From positions 1 to 53,792 of the forward strand of contig JAFXTE010000085.1 of the NCBI GenBank assembly GCA_017525245.1: a stretch of DNA of 53,792 nucleotides, written 5' to 3'. Under the pieces are notes generated by a model, which was not told the origin of the DNA, did not search any database, and saw nothing but the letters and a program-made list of their open reading frames with translations. Each line of letters starts with the position of its first letter. The stretch's first letter is position 1. The DNA comes from Bacteroidales bacterium. GTDB taxonomy: Bacteria > Bacteroidota > Bacteroidia > Bacteroidales > WCHB1-69. Position numbers and translations under genes: made by a program. Shown here one piece after another: positions 26,018 through 34,161 of this stretch.

Positions 26018-26227
26018 GACAGCTAACAGTCAACAGCTAACAGCTAACAGCCAACAGCTAACAGCCAACAGCTAACAGCTAACAGCCAACAGCCAACAGC
26101 CAACAGCCAACAGCCAACAGCTAACAGCCAACAGCTAACAGCCAACAGCTAACAGCCAACAGCTAACAGCCAACAGCTAACAGCCAACAGCTAACAGCCA
26201 ACAGCTAACAGCTAACAACCAACAGCG
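26018..26227. repeat. Thirty-unit AACAGCY heptamer array
   Basis: Thirty 7-base units in perfect register, nearly all AACAGCT or AACAGCC. T and C alternate over long stretches, giving a 14-base super-period. Single-base variants occur at the ends (GACAGCT, AACAGTC, AACAACC, AACAGCG). No spacers exist, so it is not a CRISPR. The right end encodes the C-terminus and stop of the FeoAB gene (TAG at 26212-26214 on the minus strand). Confidence 0.95.
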
Positions 26228-28710
26228 ATCGAACTAATCAAGCGTACGGCGAAAGCAGCAAGCCAAGCGACCCCAGTGGTATAGAAGATATTGAAAAGCA
26301 TCCAGCCGGTGCCCGCCTCCCTCTTGATGGCAGTCAACGCAGCCACACAAGGGAAATAGAGCAGGATGAACACCATGAACCCGAAGGCCACCCACGGAGT
26401 GAAGACAGGTTTTCCTATGTCAGGTCCGGAAGACCATGTATGGTTCTGCAGGCTTTTCTGCAACGCCGAGGAGTTCTCATCGGCCTCCGCATCGCTGTGG
26501 TAAAGGACACCCATCGAGGAGACAACAATCTCCTTGGCGGCGAAACCGGTGATGAGAGAAACCCCCATCTGCCAATCGAAACCGAGGGGACGGAAAACAG
26601 GTGCCACGAACTTGCCGAAACGGCCAATGTACGAATTCTCAATCTGGCAGGCGGAACGGTCGAGCTCCAACTGCGCAATTTGCGCGGACTTCTCCGCCTC
26701 TGTGAGCGTTTTGTCCTCCCCTACCCTCTCTATCTGCTCGGTATAACGGTCAAGTTCCGGACCACGATGCGGGAAATACTCCAATGCCCAAATGATCACG
26801 GTGGCCACCAAAATCACCGAACCCATCTTCTTGAGATACTGTACACTCTTGTCCCACATGTGGATTACGGCGTTGCGGAACGTCGGGATACGATAGGGAG
26901 GCAGTTCCATCACGAACTGGTCTCGCACATTCTTGAACGCCACTCTCTTGACAATCAGCGAAGTGACTACCGCCATGATAATTCCGAGAAGATAGATGGA
27001 GGTGAGAATCAGCCCCTGATGTTTTGTGAAAAAGGCGGAAATCAGCAGCAGATATACGGGCAACCGCGCCGAACAGGACATAAACGGCACCGTGATTATA
27101 GTGAGGATGCGGTCCTTGCGGTTCTCAAGCGTGCGCGTGGCCATGATGGCGGGCACACTGCAGCCGAAACCGATGATATAAGGAATGAACGACTTGCCAT
27201 GAAGCCCCATACGGTGCATCAGCTTGTCCATGATAAAGGCCGCGCGGGCCATATAGCCGGTATCTTCCAACACGGAGATGAAAAAGAAGAGTATCAGGAT
27301 GTTCGGGAGGAACGAACAGACTCCGCCCACACCTGCTATAACACCATCCACAAGCAAATCTTTGACCATGCCGTCGGGCATGACACGTGTAATGACATCA
27401 CCGAGCCAACCGAAGAAACTCTCCAACCATGCCTGCGGGTAAGCGCCCAATGTGAACGTCATCTGAAACATGAACCAAAGGAAGAATATCAGGATAGGAA
27501 AGCCCAACCATCTGTTCGTCAACAACTTATCAACAGAATAGGCTGGCTGTTTGCTACGGTCTTTTCCTTGTGTGAAGGTCTCAAGGAGCGCACCGCGAAT
27601 AAATCCATACTTCGCTCCGGAGACGATTGTGGCGGCATCCTCATTGTAACGCTTCTCGATAATCGCCCGCTGTTCATCGGCCACCTTGCCGACACTGCCG
27701 TCATCATCATATTTTCCCACCAAGTTGGAAATCACCTTGTCACCGGCAAGCATCTCGATAGCCAGATAGCGGGTTGAATAGGCACCCGAGAGATCCAGAT
27801 GCTCTTTCATCTCCTCTTTGATGAGGTCTATCGATTTTTCCAAATCAACCCCATAGTTAATATGGATATGCTTGGTATGCTGTTCCAAGTTTTCGTACAA
27901 ATCCACAATCTTGGCCATAACCTCTTGAATCCCGATTCCCTTTGAAGACACCGTCGGGACAATGGGAAAACCAAAAAGCTCGCTAAGGGTATCCAAGTCA
28001 AGATGGTCACCGTTCTTTTCGAGTTCATCATACATGTTGAGAGCCATCACCATGGGCACGTTCATGTCAATGAGCTGCGTGGTAAGGAAGAGGTTGCGTT
28101 CGAGGTTGGAGGCATCGGCGATGTTGAGCACAATGTCGGGATGCTGATCCATAATATACTGGCGTACATAGAGTTCCTCGGGGGTGTATTCGGTGAGGGA
28201 ATAGGTACCGGGCAGATCAGCGAGTGCGATGGTATAGTCCTTGAATTTGAAATAGCCGAGTTTGGAATCGACCGTGACGCCACTGTAATTGCCGACTTTC
28301 TCCCTCATACCCGTGGCGTGGTTGAAGAAGGAGGTCTTGCCGCAGTTGGGGTTGCCGACAAGGGCGACATTAATCGTTTTGCCAACCTTGCCAAGAATGC
28401 GTTCGGTTTCCTCAGTGACAGTGCCATGGAAGAGGTAGTTGTTGGCGACCTCTTCGGTGACGGGTACCACCTCAACACGATTGGCCTCAATACGTCGCAA
28501 CGACACATGACCGCCCATAATTTCGTATTCGATAGGGTCATGCAGAGGGGCGTTACGGATAACCTTCACCTTTTCGCCGCGCACGAACCCCATCTCCATC
28601 AAACGGTGACGGAAACTTCCGTGGCCCGTGATGCGCACAATCACACCATACTCGCCGGTCTTCACATCGGCGAGTGTCAACACATTCTCTTCATTTTCGA
28701 CTTTATTCAT
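26212..28710 (-). CDS. feoB: FeoA-FeoB fusion, ferrous iron transporter
   Basis: An 832-residue Fe2+ importer. Residues 8-85 are a FeoA-type SH3-like domain (LTLADVKTGEYGVIVRI, FRHRLMEMGFVRGEKVKV). A GTPase domain follows: G1 GNPNCGKT (119-126), G3 DLPG (165-168), G4 NMYD (225-228). Next comes the FeoB membrane core with FSVLED-type FFFISVLEDTGYMARAAF, GLHGKSFIPYIIGFGCSVPAI and LMSCSARLPVY motifs, and GFAAKEIVVSSMGVLYH near the end. Such fusions are usual in Bacteroidales. It takes up ferrous iron across the inner membrane under anaerobic conditions. The last residues (A-V-G-C) and stop are inside the AACAGCY array. Confidence 0.97.
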   Translation of the reverse strand: MNKVENEENVLTLADVKTGEYGVIVRITGHGSFRHRLMEMGFVRGEKVKVIRNAPLHDPIEYEIMGGHVSLRRIEANRVEVVPVTEEVANNYLFHGTVTEETERILGKVGKTINVALVGNPNCGKTSFFNHATGMREKVGNYSGVTVDSKLGYFKFKDYTIALADLPGTYSLTEYTPEELYVRQYIMDQHPDIVLNIADASNLERNLFLTTQLIDMNVPMVMALNMYDELEKNGDHLDLDTLSELFGFPIVPTVSSKGIGIQEVMAKIVDLYENLEQHTKHIHINYGVDLEKSIDLIKEEMKEHLDLSGAYSTRYLAIEMLAGDKVISNLVGKYDDDGSVGKVADEQRAIIEKRYNEDAATIVSGAKYGFIRGALLETFTQGKDRSKQPAYSVDKLLTNRWLGFPILIFFLWFMFQMTFTLGAYPQAWLESFFGWLGDVITRVMPDGMVKDLLVDGVIAGVGGVCSFLPNILILFFFISVLEDTGYMARAAFIMDKLMHRMGLHGKSFIPYIIGFGCSVPAIMATRTLENRKDRILTIITVPFMSCSARLPVYLLLISAFFTKHQGLILTSIYLLGIIMAVVTSLIVKRVAFKNVRDQFVMELPPYRIPTFRNAVIHMWDKSVQYLKKMGSVILVATVIIWALEYFPHRGPELDRYTEQIERVGEDKTLTEAEKSAQIAQLELDRSACQIENSYIGRFGKFVAPVFRPLGFDWQMGVSLITGFAAKEIVVSSMGVLYHSDAEADENSSALQKSLQNHTWSSGPDIGKPVFTPWVAFGFMVFILLYFPCVAALTAIKREAGTGWMLFNIFYTTGVAWLAAFAVRLISSIAVGC

Positions 28711-28750
28711 CTTATCATTGGCTTTCTCAAGACGTGAAACGTGTGTTGAG

Positions 28751-28785
28751 ACTTTAGACTTATGACTTTAGACTTATGACTCTTA
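28751..28785. repeat. Heptamer tract ACTTTAG/ACTTATG
   Basis: Five 7-mers (ACTTTAG, ACTTATG, ACTTTAG, ACTTATG, ACTCTTA) in the leader region upstream of feoB. Confidence 0.8.
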
Positions 28786-29101
28786 GGATAATAACAAACA
28801 TCTTACGTCTCACGTCCCAAGACGCAAAAGTGCAATTTTGTACAAATCACAGCATCCCCAAAAATGGGGATTTTGCAATCAAACGCCAACAATTAATAGA
28901 TTGAAGTACCGTTATGGTTCCCTCTGACCATTATCGCTTGTTGTCGGTGTCCGTTTAATTATGTAATTTAAAACCAATCCAGCAGCAATTTTAACCATTT
29001 ATTGAATTACGCTCACGTTGAATTTATTAATAATTATGGGAAAATTACAAATAGGTGTTAATATCTCTTTCCACACCATTCTCTCGGTTTCAAAAAATTG
29101 T
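28786..29101. other. Gene-free divergent region between feoB and tetR
   Basis: About 315 A/T-rich bases between divergent genes. No open frame, Fur-like inverted repeat or minus-strand TAnnTTTG box for feoB was recognised. It probably holds the feoB promoter. Confidence 0.3.
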
Positions 29102-29109
29102 TATTTTTG
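29102..29109 (+). promoter_or_regulatory. -7 box for tetR
   Basis: TATTTTTG followed by CG matches TAnnTTTG; transcript start is expected near 29116, inside the palindrome. Confidence 0.6.
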
Positions 29110-29113
29110 CGCC

Positions 29114-29129
29114 CTGACAAAATTGTCAG
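29114..29129. promoter_or_regulatory. Perfect 16-bp palindrome, candidate TetR operator
   Basis: CTGACAAA-TTTGTCAG-type perfect inverted repeat (CTGACAAAATTGTCAG) starts 5 bases after the -7 box and 25 bases before the tetR ATG. The position over the transcript start fits autorepression by the adjacent TetR protein. It does not recur before the activase gene. Confidence 0.6.
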
Positions 29130-29153
29130 TTTTTTGATGCAAAAAATCTATAT

Positions 29154-29792
29154 ATGCCAGACATTGTGAAAGATAGCAAGCGTAAAGCCATCATCGAAGC
29201 AGCGGAAGATGAGTTTGTGCAGAAAGGGTATGACGGTGCGCGAATCCTGGAAATTGCGGAACGCGCAGGGGTCGGGCATCCGTTGCTCTACTATCATTTC
29301 AAGACAAAAAAAGAACTTTTTGAATGCGTGGTACAACAGAAAATCGGGTTGCTTAGGAGAGCCGTTTTGGTCAGTTGGGATGACAGCAACGACTCGGTGA
29401 CAGACAAACTGCGCAAAATCATCGGAGACCATTTCGACTTTGTCAAAGAAAATGTGGATTATCTGCGGTTCCAATTTCAAGAAATGGAGCGGCATCCCGA
29501 ACTGTTTGAGGAAATCAAAAAGACAGCGCAGCAAGAAATCGCTCGCATATCGAACATTTTGCAAGACCATCTCAATGCTGAGGCTGCTGCGGGTTCCATT
29601 AATTCAATGGACGCACAAACTCTCCTCGAAGACATCCTTGCTTTGAATCTCTTTTTCCACTTGACCGCACCTACCCTGTACAAAACCGAATGCCTGAAAA
29701 ACGACAACGACTACTATGAAAAAAGAAAAAATGAAAACATTTCCCTCATCCTAAACAGACTAATTCCCCAAGTTCCAAATACTAATTTCTAA
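29154..29792 (+). CDS. TetR/AcrR-family transcriptional regulator
   Basis: A 212-residue regulator. The N-terminal helix-turn-helix (about 8-55) reads KRKAIIEAAEDEFVQKGYDGARILEIAERAGVGHPLLYYHFKTKKELF, the TetR signature with recognition helix around HPLLYYHF. The C-terminal helical ligand/dimer domain is diverged, as usual, so the ligand is unknown. Next to a 2-hydroxyacyl-CoA dehydratase activase-like gene 38 bases downstream, an acyl-CoA or fatty-acid ligand is a reasonable guess but not shown. A perfect palindrome covers its presumed transcript start. Confidence 0.93.
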   Translation: MPDIVKDSKRKAIIEAAEDEFVQKGYDGARILEIAERAGVGHPLLYYHFKTKKELFECVVQQKIGLLRRAVLVSWDDSNDSVTDKLRKIIGDHFDFVKENVDYLRFQFQEMERHPELFEEIKKTAQQEIARISNILQDHLNAEAAAGSINSMDAQTLLEDILALNLFFHLTAPTLYKTECLKNDNDYYEKRKNENISLILNRLIPQVPNTNF

Positions 29793-29806
29793 ATCTTAAA
29801 AAATCG

Positions 29807-29814
29807 TATTTTCG
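29807..29814 (+). promoter_or_regulatory. Weak -7-like box before the activase gene
   Basis: TATTTTCG followed by CG differs from TAnnTTTG at one position; it would give a short leader to ATG 29831. The gene may also be read from the tetR promoter. Confidence 0.35.
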
Positions 29815-29830
29815 CGCCTCAGTTTTAAAT

Positions 29831-32800
29831 ATGAATAATATCTTAAAAATAGGAATAGACATCGGCTCCACAACGGTGAAATTGGTGGTGCTGGATGTTG
29901 ACAACAAAGTCCTTCACGCCGACTACAAGCGGCACAACATGAATGTACGCGAGACCGTTCAAACGGTGCTGAAACCCGTGGCAGAGCGTTTCGCCGAAAA
30001 GATGGTCAAGGTGGCCGTCACCGGTTCGGTGGGCATGGGCTACGCCGACTTGTGGGGATTCCCGTTCGTGCAGGAGGTGATTTCCGCCGCCACCTTGGTG
30101 AAGGAGTCGTTCCCGCAGACCCGCACCTTCATTGACATTGGCGGTGAGGACAGCAAGATGATCTTCTTCGACAAAGACCGGATGCCCGACATCCGCATGA
30201 ACGGCAACTGCGCGGGTGGCACCGGCGCCTTCATCGACCAGACCGCCAGTCTGCTGAATGTTGACACCTCCGAATTGAACGCGCTGGCCGAACAAGCCGA
30301 ACACGTCTATCCCATCGCGTCGCGCTGCGGCGTATTCTCCAAGACCGACATCCAGAACCTGCTGGCCCGTAACGTCAGCAAGGCAGATGTTGCGCTGTCA
30401 GTGTTCCATGCGGTGTGTCTGCAAGTGTTAGGCACACTGTCCCGAGGCGTGGATGTTGAAGCCCCCGTGTTTTTCTGCGGCGGTCCGTTCGCATTCCTGC
30501 CAAAACTGAAACAAGTGTTTCTTGAAAACCTGCACCTTACGGAAAACGATTGCGTAAACGTTCCCGACATGCGTGTGGTGCCCGCCCACGGTGCCGCACT
30601 CATGGCTCGCACCGCTTGTCCCGACCCCATTCCCGTCGCCCAGTTCATCCAGACCATCCAAAACCAAGCTATGGGCGATGAATCCCGACTGCTATCCAAC
30701 CGTTTGGATCCACTATTCACAGACGCACAGCATTTTGAGAAATGGAAATCCGAAAAGCAGAACTTCTTCGTGGAGCGTGTGGGCTGGGACGAGGTGAAGA
30801 GCAACGAGGTCTATATCGGCATTGATTCCGGTTCCACAACCACCAAATTCGTGGTTTTGGACAGTGAGGGGCGCATCCTCTTCTCCGACTACAGCTCCAA
30901 CAACGGAAACAGCTTCGAGGCGTTCCATGGGGCATTGAAACGGTTCGCGCAAGCCTGCAAGGAGCACGATTTCGAACCGAACATCCTCAACAGCGCAGTC
31001 ACCGGCTACGGTGAAAATCTGTTAAAAACGGCCTTCGGGCTGCACCACGGCGTGGTGGAGACCATGGCGCACTACCTCGGCGCGAAGAAAGTCTCTCCCG
31101 ATGTCTCCTTCATCCTTGACATTGGCGGTCAGGACATGAAGGCCATTTTTGTTGAGAATCAAGCTATTAGAAGATTGGAAATCAACGAAGCCTGCTCTTC
31201 CGGCTGCGGTTCCTTCATTGAAACATTCGCCAAGATGTTAGGTTACACCGTGTCCGATTTCGCCCGTATTGCATGCGAGGCGAAACATCCCTACGATTTG
31301 GGCACCCGTTGTACTGTTTTCATGAACTCCAAAGTGAAACAGGCCATGCGCGAGGGCACTTCCGCCGAAGACATCTCCGCTGGATTCGCCTATTCCGTCA
31401 TCAAGAACTGTCTGTTCAAAGTGTTAAAATTGCGAAAAATTGAGGAACTCGGCGACCACATCGTAGTGCAAGGCGGCACTTTCAAGAATCTGGCTGTGGT
31501 GCGCGCACTGGAACTGCTCACCGGCAAGGACGTTCGTTTCGCCGACATCCCCGAATTGATGGGTGCTTACGGCTGCGCCCTCTATGCTCGCGAACAGGCG
31601 GTCACCAAGGTGATGACCCTTGACGAGCTGCTTTCCATTCAGCAATTCGAGAACAAGCAGCAGATCTGCCCCGGCTGCCCGAACCATTGTACCGTATTGG
31701 AGTACCACTTCTCCAACGGACAGACTTTCTATGCGGGCAACAACTGCGAAAAGATATACACCAACCATTCGGAAGTACAGAAGAAAGGCTACAACCAGCA
31801 CCACCGGCGGCTGAAGATGCTGTTCCAGCGTCCGATACTGAACGAGTCAGGAGGAAAGCCCGTCATTGGCATCCCGCGCTCATTGGGCATGTTCGAGCTG
31901 TACCCGTTCTGGCATGCGATGTTCCGCACCTGTGGAATCCGCACTGTACTCTCCTCCCCTTCCACGATGAAGCAGTACGAAAAAGGCATCCACACGGTGA
32001 TGAGCGAGAACATCTGCTTCCCCGCCAAGCTGATGCACGGCCACATCTTCGACCTTGCTCGGCAGAAAGTGGACCGCATCTTCTACCCCTTCATCGTGAT
32101 GGAGTCCCCCGATGACAGTCAGGCTCGCAACAGCTACAACTGTCCCATCGTGGCCGGATATGCCGATGTGGTGCGCAACGCCATCGACACAGAGGAGCGC
32201 TTTGGCATTCCCACCGATGAACCCATCATTTCGATGAACAATGAAGAGTTTATGCGGAAAAGTTGTGTCAAATACCTCAAAACCTTAGGAATAGACGGCA
32301 AGACAGCCAACAAAGCCGTGGATGCGGCCATTATCGCGCAACGGAAATATCAGGAGGAGCTGCACAATGAGGCGGTGGAAGTCGTGGCGAAAGCCCGGAA
32401 GGAAAACCGCATGGTGGTCGTTCTGGCCGGGCGTCCCTACCACTCCGACCCCATCATCCAGCACAAAGTCTCTGACTGCATCGCCGACATGGGAATTGAT
32501 GTGGTCACGGAGTACGTTGCCGGCGAAGAAGATGCCGCTGTCTATCGCGAGCTGATGGCCGTAACACAATGGACCTACCCCAACCGTGTCTTCAAAGCGG
32601 CGCACTATGTGGCTAACAGTCCCGACAACGTGCATTTCATGATGATCACCTCCTTCGGTTGCGGTCCCGACGCCTTCATCATCGACGAGACCCATGACAT
32701 CCTTGACCGCAAGGGCAAGAGTTTCACCTTGCTGAAGGTCGATGATGTCAACAATATCGGCTCTTTGCACCTGCGCGTGCGCTCGATGGTGGAGAGTCTG

Positions 32801-34063
32801 AAGTTCAGCCGACAAGAGAAGCTTGACAAACCTTATATCACGACCCCACCCTTCACGGATGCCGACCGTCGCCGCACCATCATCGGGCCCTATTTTGCCG
32901 GCGGATATTCCGAATTTATCCCGACCGTATTCAAGATGGCTGGTTACAACCTCATCAACCTGCCGCTCGGCGACAAAGAGTGTGTTGATTTGGGATTGCA
33001 ATACGCTAACAATGAGGTCTGCTACCCCGCCACCATCGTGGTGGGCAGTCTGCTGAAGGCCTTGCGCAGCGGGAAGTATCCATTGGACGAAACAGCGGTC
33101 ATTATCACGCAGACGGGCGGTCAGTGCCGTGCCACCAATTACATCATGCTGATCAAGAAAGCTTTAGTGGCGGCGGGCTACGAGAATGTGCCGGTATTGT
33201 CGTTAGCTTTGGGCAACACCTTAGCCAACGAGCAACCGGGATTCACTTTCAATGCCAAAGATCTGGCTCTTCCCAGCATCAACGCAATGCTCTATGCTGA
33301 CTGTCTGTCACGAATCTACTACGCCTCGCGACCGCGCGAAAAACAACCTGGTATTGCGAAAGAACTGCACCAAAAGTACATCGACAAATGTCTCCCGCTT
33401 ATTGAGGCCCGCGACTACCGTGGCATGAAGCGTCTGATGAGGGAGGCGGTAGCTGAATTCACCGCCAACATCGACACCGGGAAGAAACTTCCGAAAGTGG
33501 GCGTGGTGGGTGAAATCTACATCAAATACAACTCCTTCGGGCACCTCAACGTCTTGGACTGGCTTGCCGAGCAAGGGGTGGAGGTAGTGGCTCCGTCCAT
33601 CTACAACTTCTTCATCAACAGCTTCGTGAACCGCCACATCAACAAAGAAAACCACATCAAGCCCGTGGAGTTGCCGCTCTTCTTAACCGATGTGGTCTAT
33701 AAACTCATTTTCCGCTATGCCAAATCCTACGACAAAGTCTGTCAGGATTTCCCATTCTATCGTCCCTTCGCGGACATGTTCCACGAGGCGAAATTGGCCT
33801 CCCGCATCATCAACATGGCGGCCAACTTCGGTGAAGGATGGCTGATTCCGGCGGAAATGTCCTCGCTGGCAGAAGACGGGGTGAAGAACATCATCAGTCT
33901 GCAGCCGTTCGCCTGCATCTCCAACCACATCATATCCAAGGGTATAGAGAAGAAAATGCGGAAGCTCTACCCCGATGTGAACCTGCTGTTCCTTGATTTC
34001 GACGGGGGAACATCGGAAGCCAACGTGTTCAACCGGTTGCATTTCCTGATTGGCAACAAGTAA
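29831..34063 (+). CDS. Giant 2-hydroxyacyl-CoA dehydratase activase-like protein (two ASKHA domains)
   Basis: A 1410-residue protein. Two BcrA/BadF-type ASKHA ATPase domains lie in tandem: IGIDIGSTTVKLVVLD (about 6) and YIGIDSGSTTTKFVVLD (about 331). Each has the cysteine pair that binds the inter-subunit [4Fe-4S] cluster in HgdC-type activators: C127/C166 and C455/C494, 39 residues apart in both. A CPGCPNHC motif (C613, C616, C620) and a DUF2229/HgdB-like region (IPRSLGMFELYPFWHAMF, SENICFPAKLMHGH) follow. The rest (about 890-1410) resembles dehydratase subunit-like sequence with FGCGPDA and GGQCRATNY. ATP-driven low-potential electron transfer is the family role; the substrate is not known. 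Confidence 0.9.
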   Translation: MNNILKIGIDIGSTTVKLVVLDVDNKVLHADYKRHNMNVRETVQTVLKPVAERFAEKMVKVAVTGSVGMGYADLWGFPFVQEVISAATLVKESFPQTRTFIDIGGEDSKMIFFDKDRMPDIRMNGNCAGGTGAFIDQTASLLNVDTSELNALAEQAEHVYPIASRCGVFSKTDIQNLLARNVSKADVALSVFHAVCLQVLGTLSRGVDVEAPVFFCGGPFAFLPKLKQVFLENLHLTENDCVNVPDMRVVPAHGAALMARTACPDPIPVAQFIQTIQNQAMGDESRLLSNRLDPLFTDAQHFEKWKSEKQNFFVERVGWDEVKSNEVYIGIDSGSTTTKFVVLDSEGRILFSDYSSNNGNSFEAFHGALKRFAQACKEHDFEPNILNSAVTGYGENLLKTAFGLHHGVVETMAHYLGAKKVSPDVSFILDIGGQDMKAIFVENQAIRRLEINEACSSGCGSFIETFAKMLGYTVSDFARIACEAKHPYDLGTRCTVFMNSKVKQAMREGTSAEDISAGFAYSVIKNCLFKVLKLRKIEELGDHIVVQGGTFKNLAVVRALELLTGKDVRFADIPELMGAYGCALYAREQAVTKVMTLDELLSIQQFENKQQICPGCPNHCTVLEYHFSNGQTFYAGNNCEKIYTNHSEVQKKGYNQHHRRLKMLFQRPILNESGGKPVIGIPRSLGMFELYPFWHAMFRTCGIRTVLSSPSTMKQYEKGIHTVMSENICFPAKLMHGHIFDLARQKVDRIFYPFIVMESPDDSQARNSYNCPIVAGYADVVRNAIDTEERFGIPTDEPIISMNNEEFMRKSCVKYLKTLGIDGKTANKAVDAAIIAQRKYQEELHNEAVEVVAKARKENRMVVVLAGRPYHSDPIIQHKVSDCIADMGIDVVTEYVAGEEDAAVYRELMAVTQWTYPNRVFKAAHYVANSPDNVHFMMITSFGCGPDAFIIDETHDILDRKGKSFTLLKVDDVNNIGSLHLRVRSMVESLKFSRQEKLDKPYITTPPFTDADRRRTIIGPYFAGGYSEFIPTVFKMAGYNLINLPLGDKECVDLGLQYANNEVCYPATIVVGSLLKALRSGKYPLDETAVIITQTGGQCRATNYIMLIKKALVAAGYENVPVLSLALGNTLANEQPGFTFNAKDLALPSINAMLYADCLSRIYYASRPREKQPGIAKELHQKYIDKCLPLIEARDYRGMKRLMREAVAEFTANIDTGKKLPKVGVVGEIYIKYNSFGHLNVLDWLAEQGVEVVAPSIYNFFINSFVNRHINKENHIKPVELPLFLTDVVYKLIFRYAKSYDKVCQDFPFYRPFADMFHEAKLASRIINMAANFGEGWLIPAEMSSLAEDGVKNIISLQPFACISNHIISKGIEKKMRKLYPDVNLLFLDFDGGTSEANVFNRLHFLIGNK

Positions 34064-34071
34064 GAATAAAA

Positions 34072-34099
34072 TTAGAGACGCAAAATTTTGCGTCTCTAA
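34072..34099. repeat. 28-bp perfect palindrome TTAGAGACGCAAAA family
   Basis: Perfect inverted repeat with 14-base arms. It shares the outer AGAGACG with the palindromes at 14681 and 18087 but has a different centre (CAAAATTTTG). It lies just after the activase stop. Confidence 0.85.
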
Positions 34100-34109
34100 A
34101 TGTATAAAC

Positions 34110-34141
34110 AAAACGGAATCGTAAAACAACGACTCCGTTTT
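34110..34141. terminator. Bidirectional hairpin between converging genes
   Basis: AAAACGGAATCGT pairs with ACGACTCCGTTTT (one G-U type mismatch) around a short AAAACA loop, with flanking A/T runs. Confidence 0.75.
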
Positions 34142-34161
34142 GCGTACAATATTCACTAAAA

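Noticed and set aside
26018-26227. Possible CRISPR array
   Set aside because: Units are 7 bases with no spacers, and no cas gene is near.
26440-27777. 445-codon plus-strand frame inside feoAB
   Set aside because: Antisense to a clear FeoB core; composition is that of a shadow frame.
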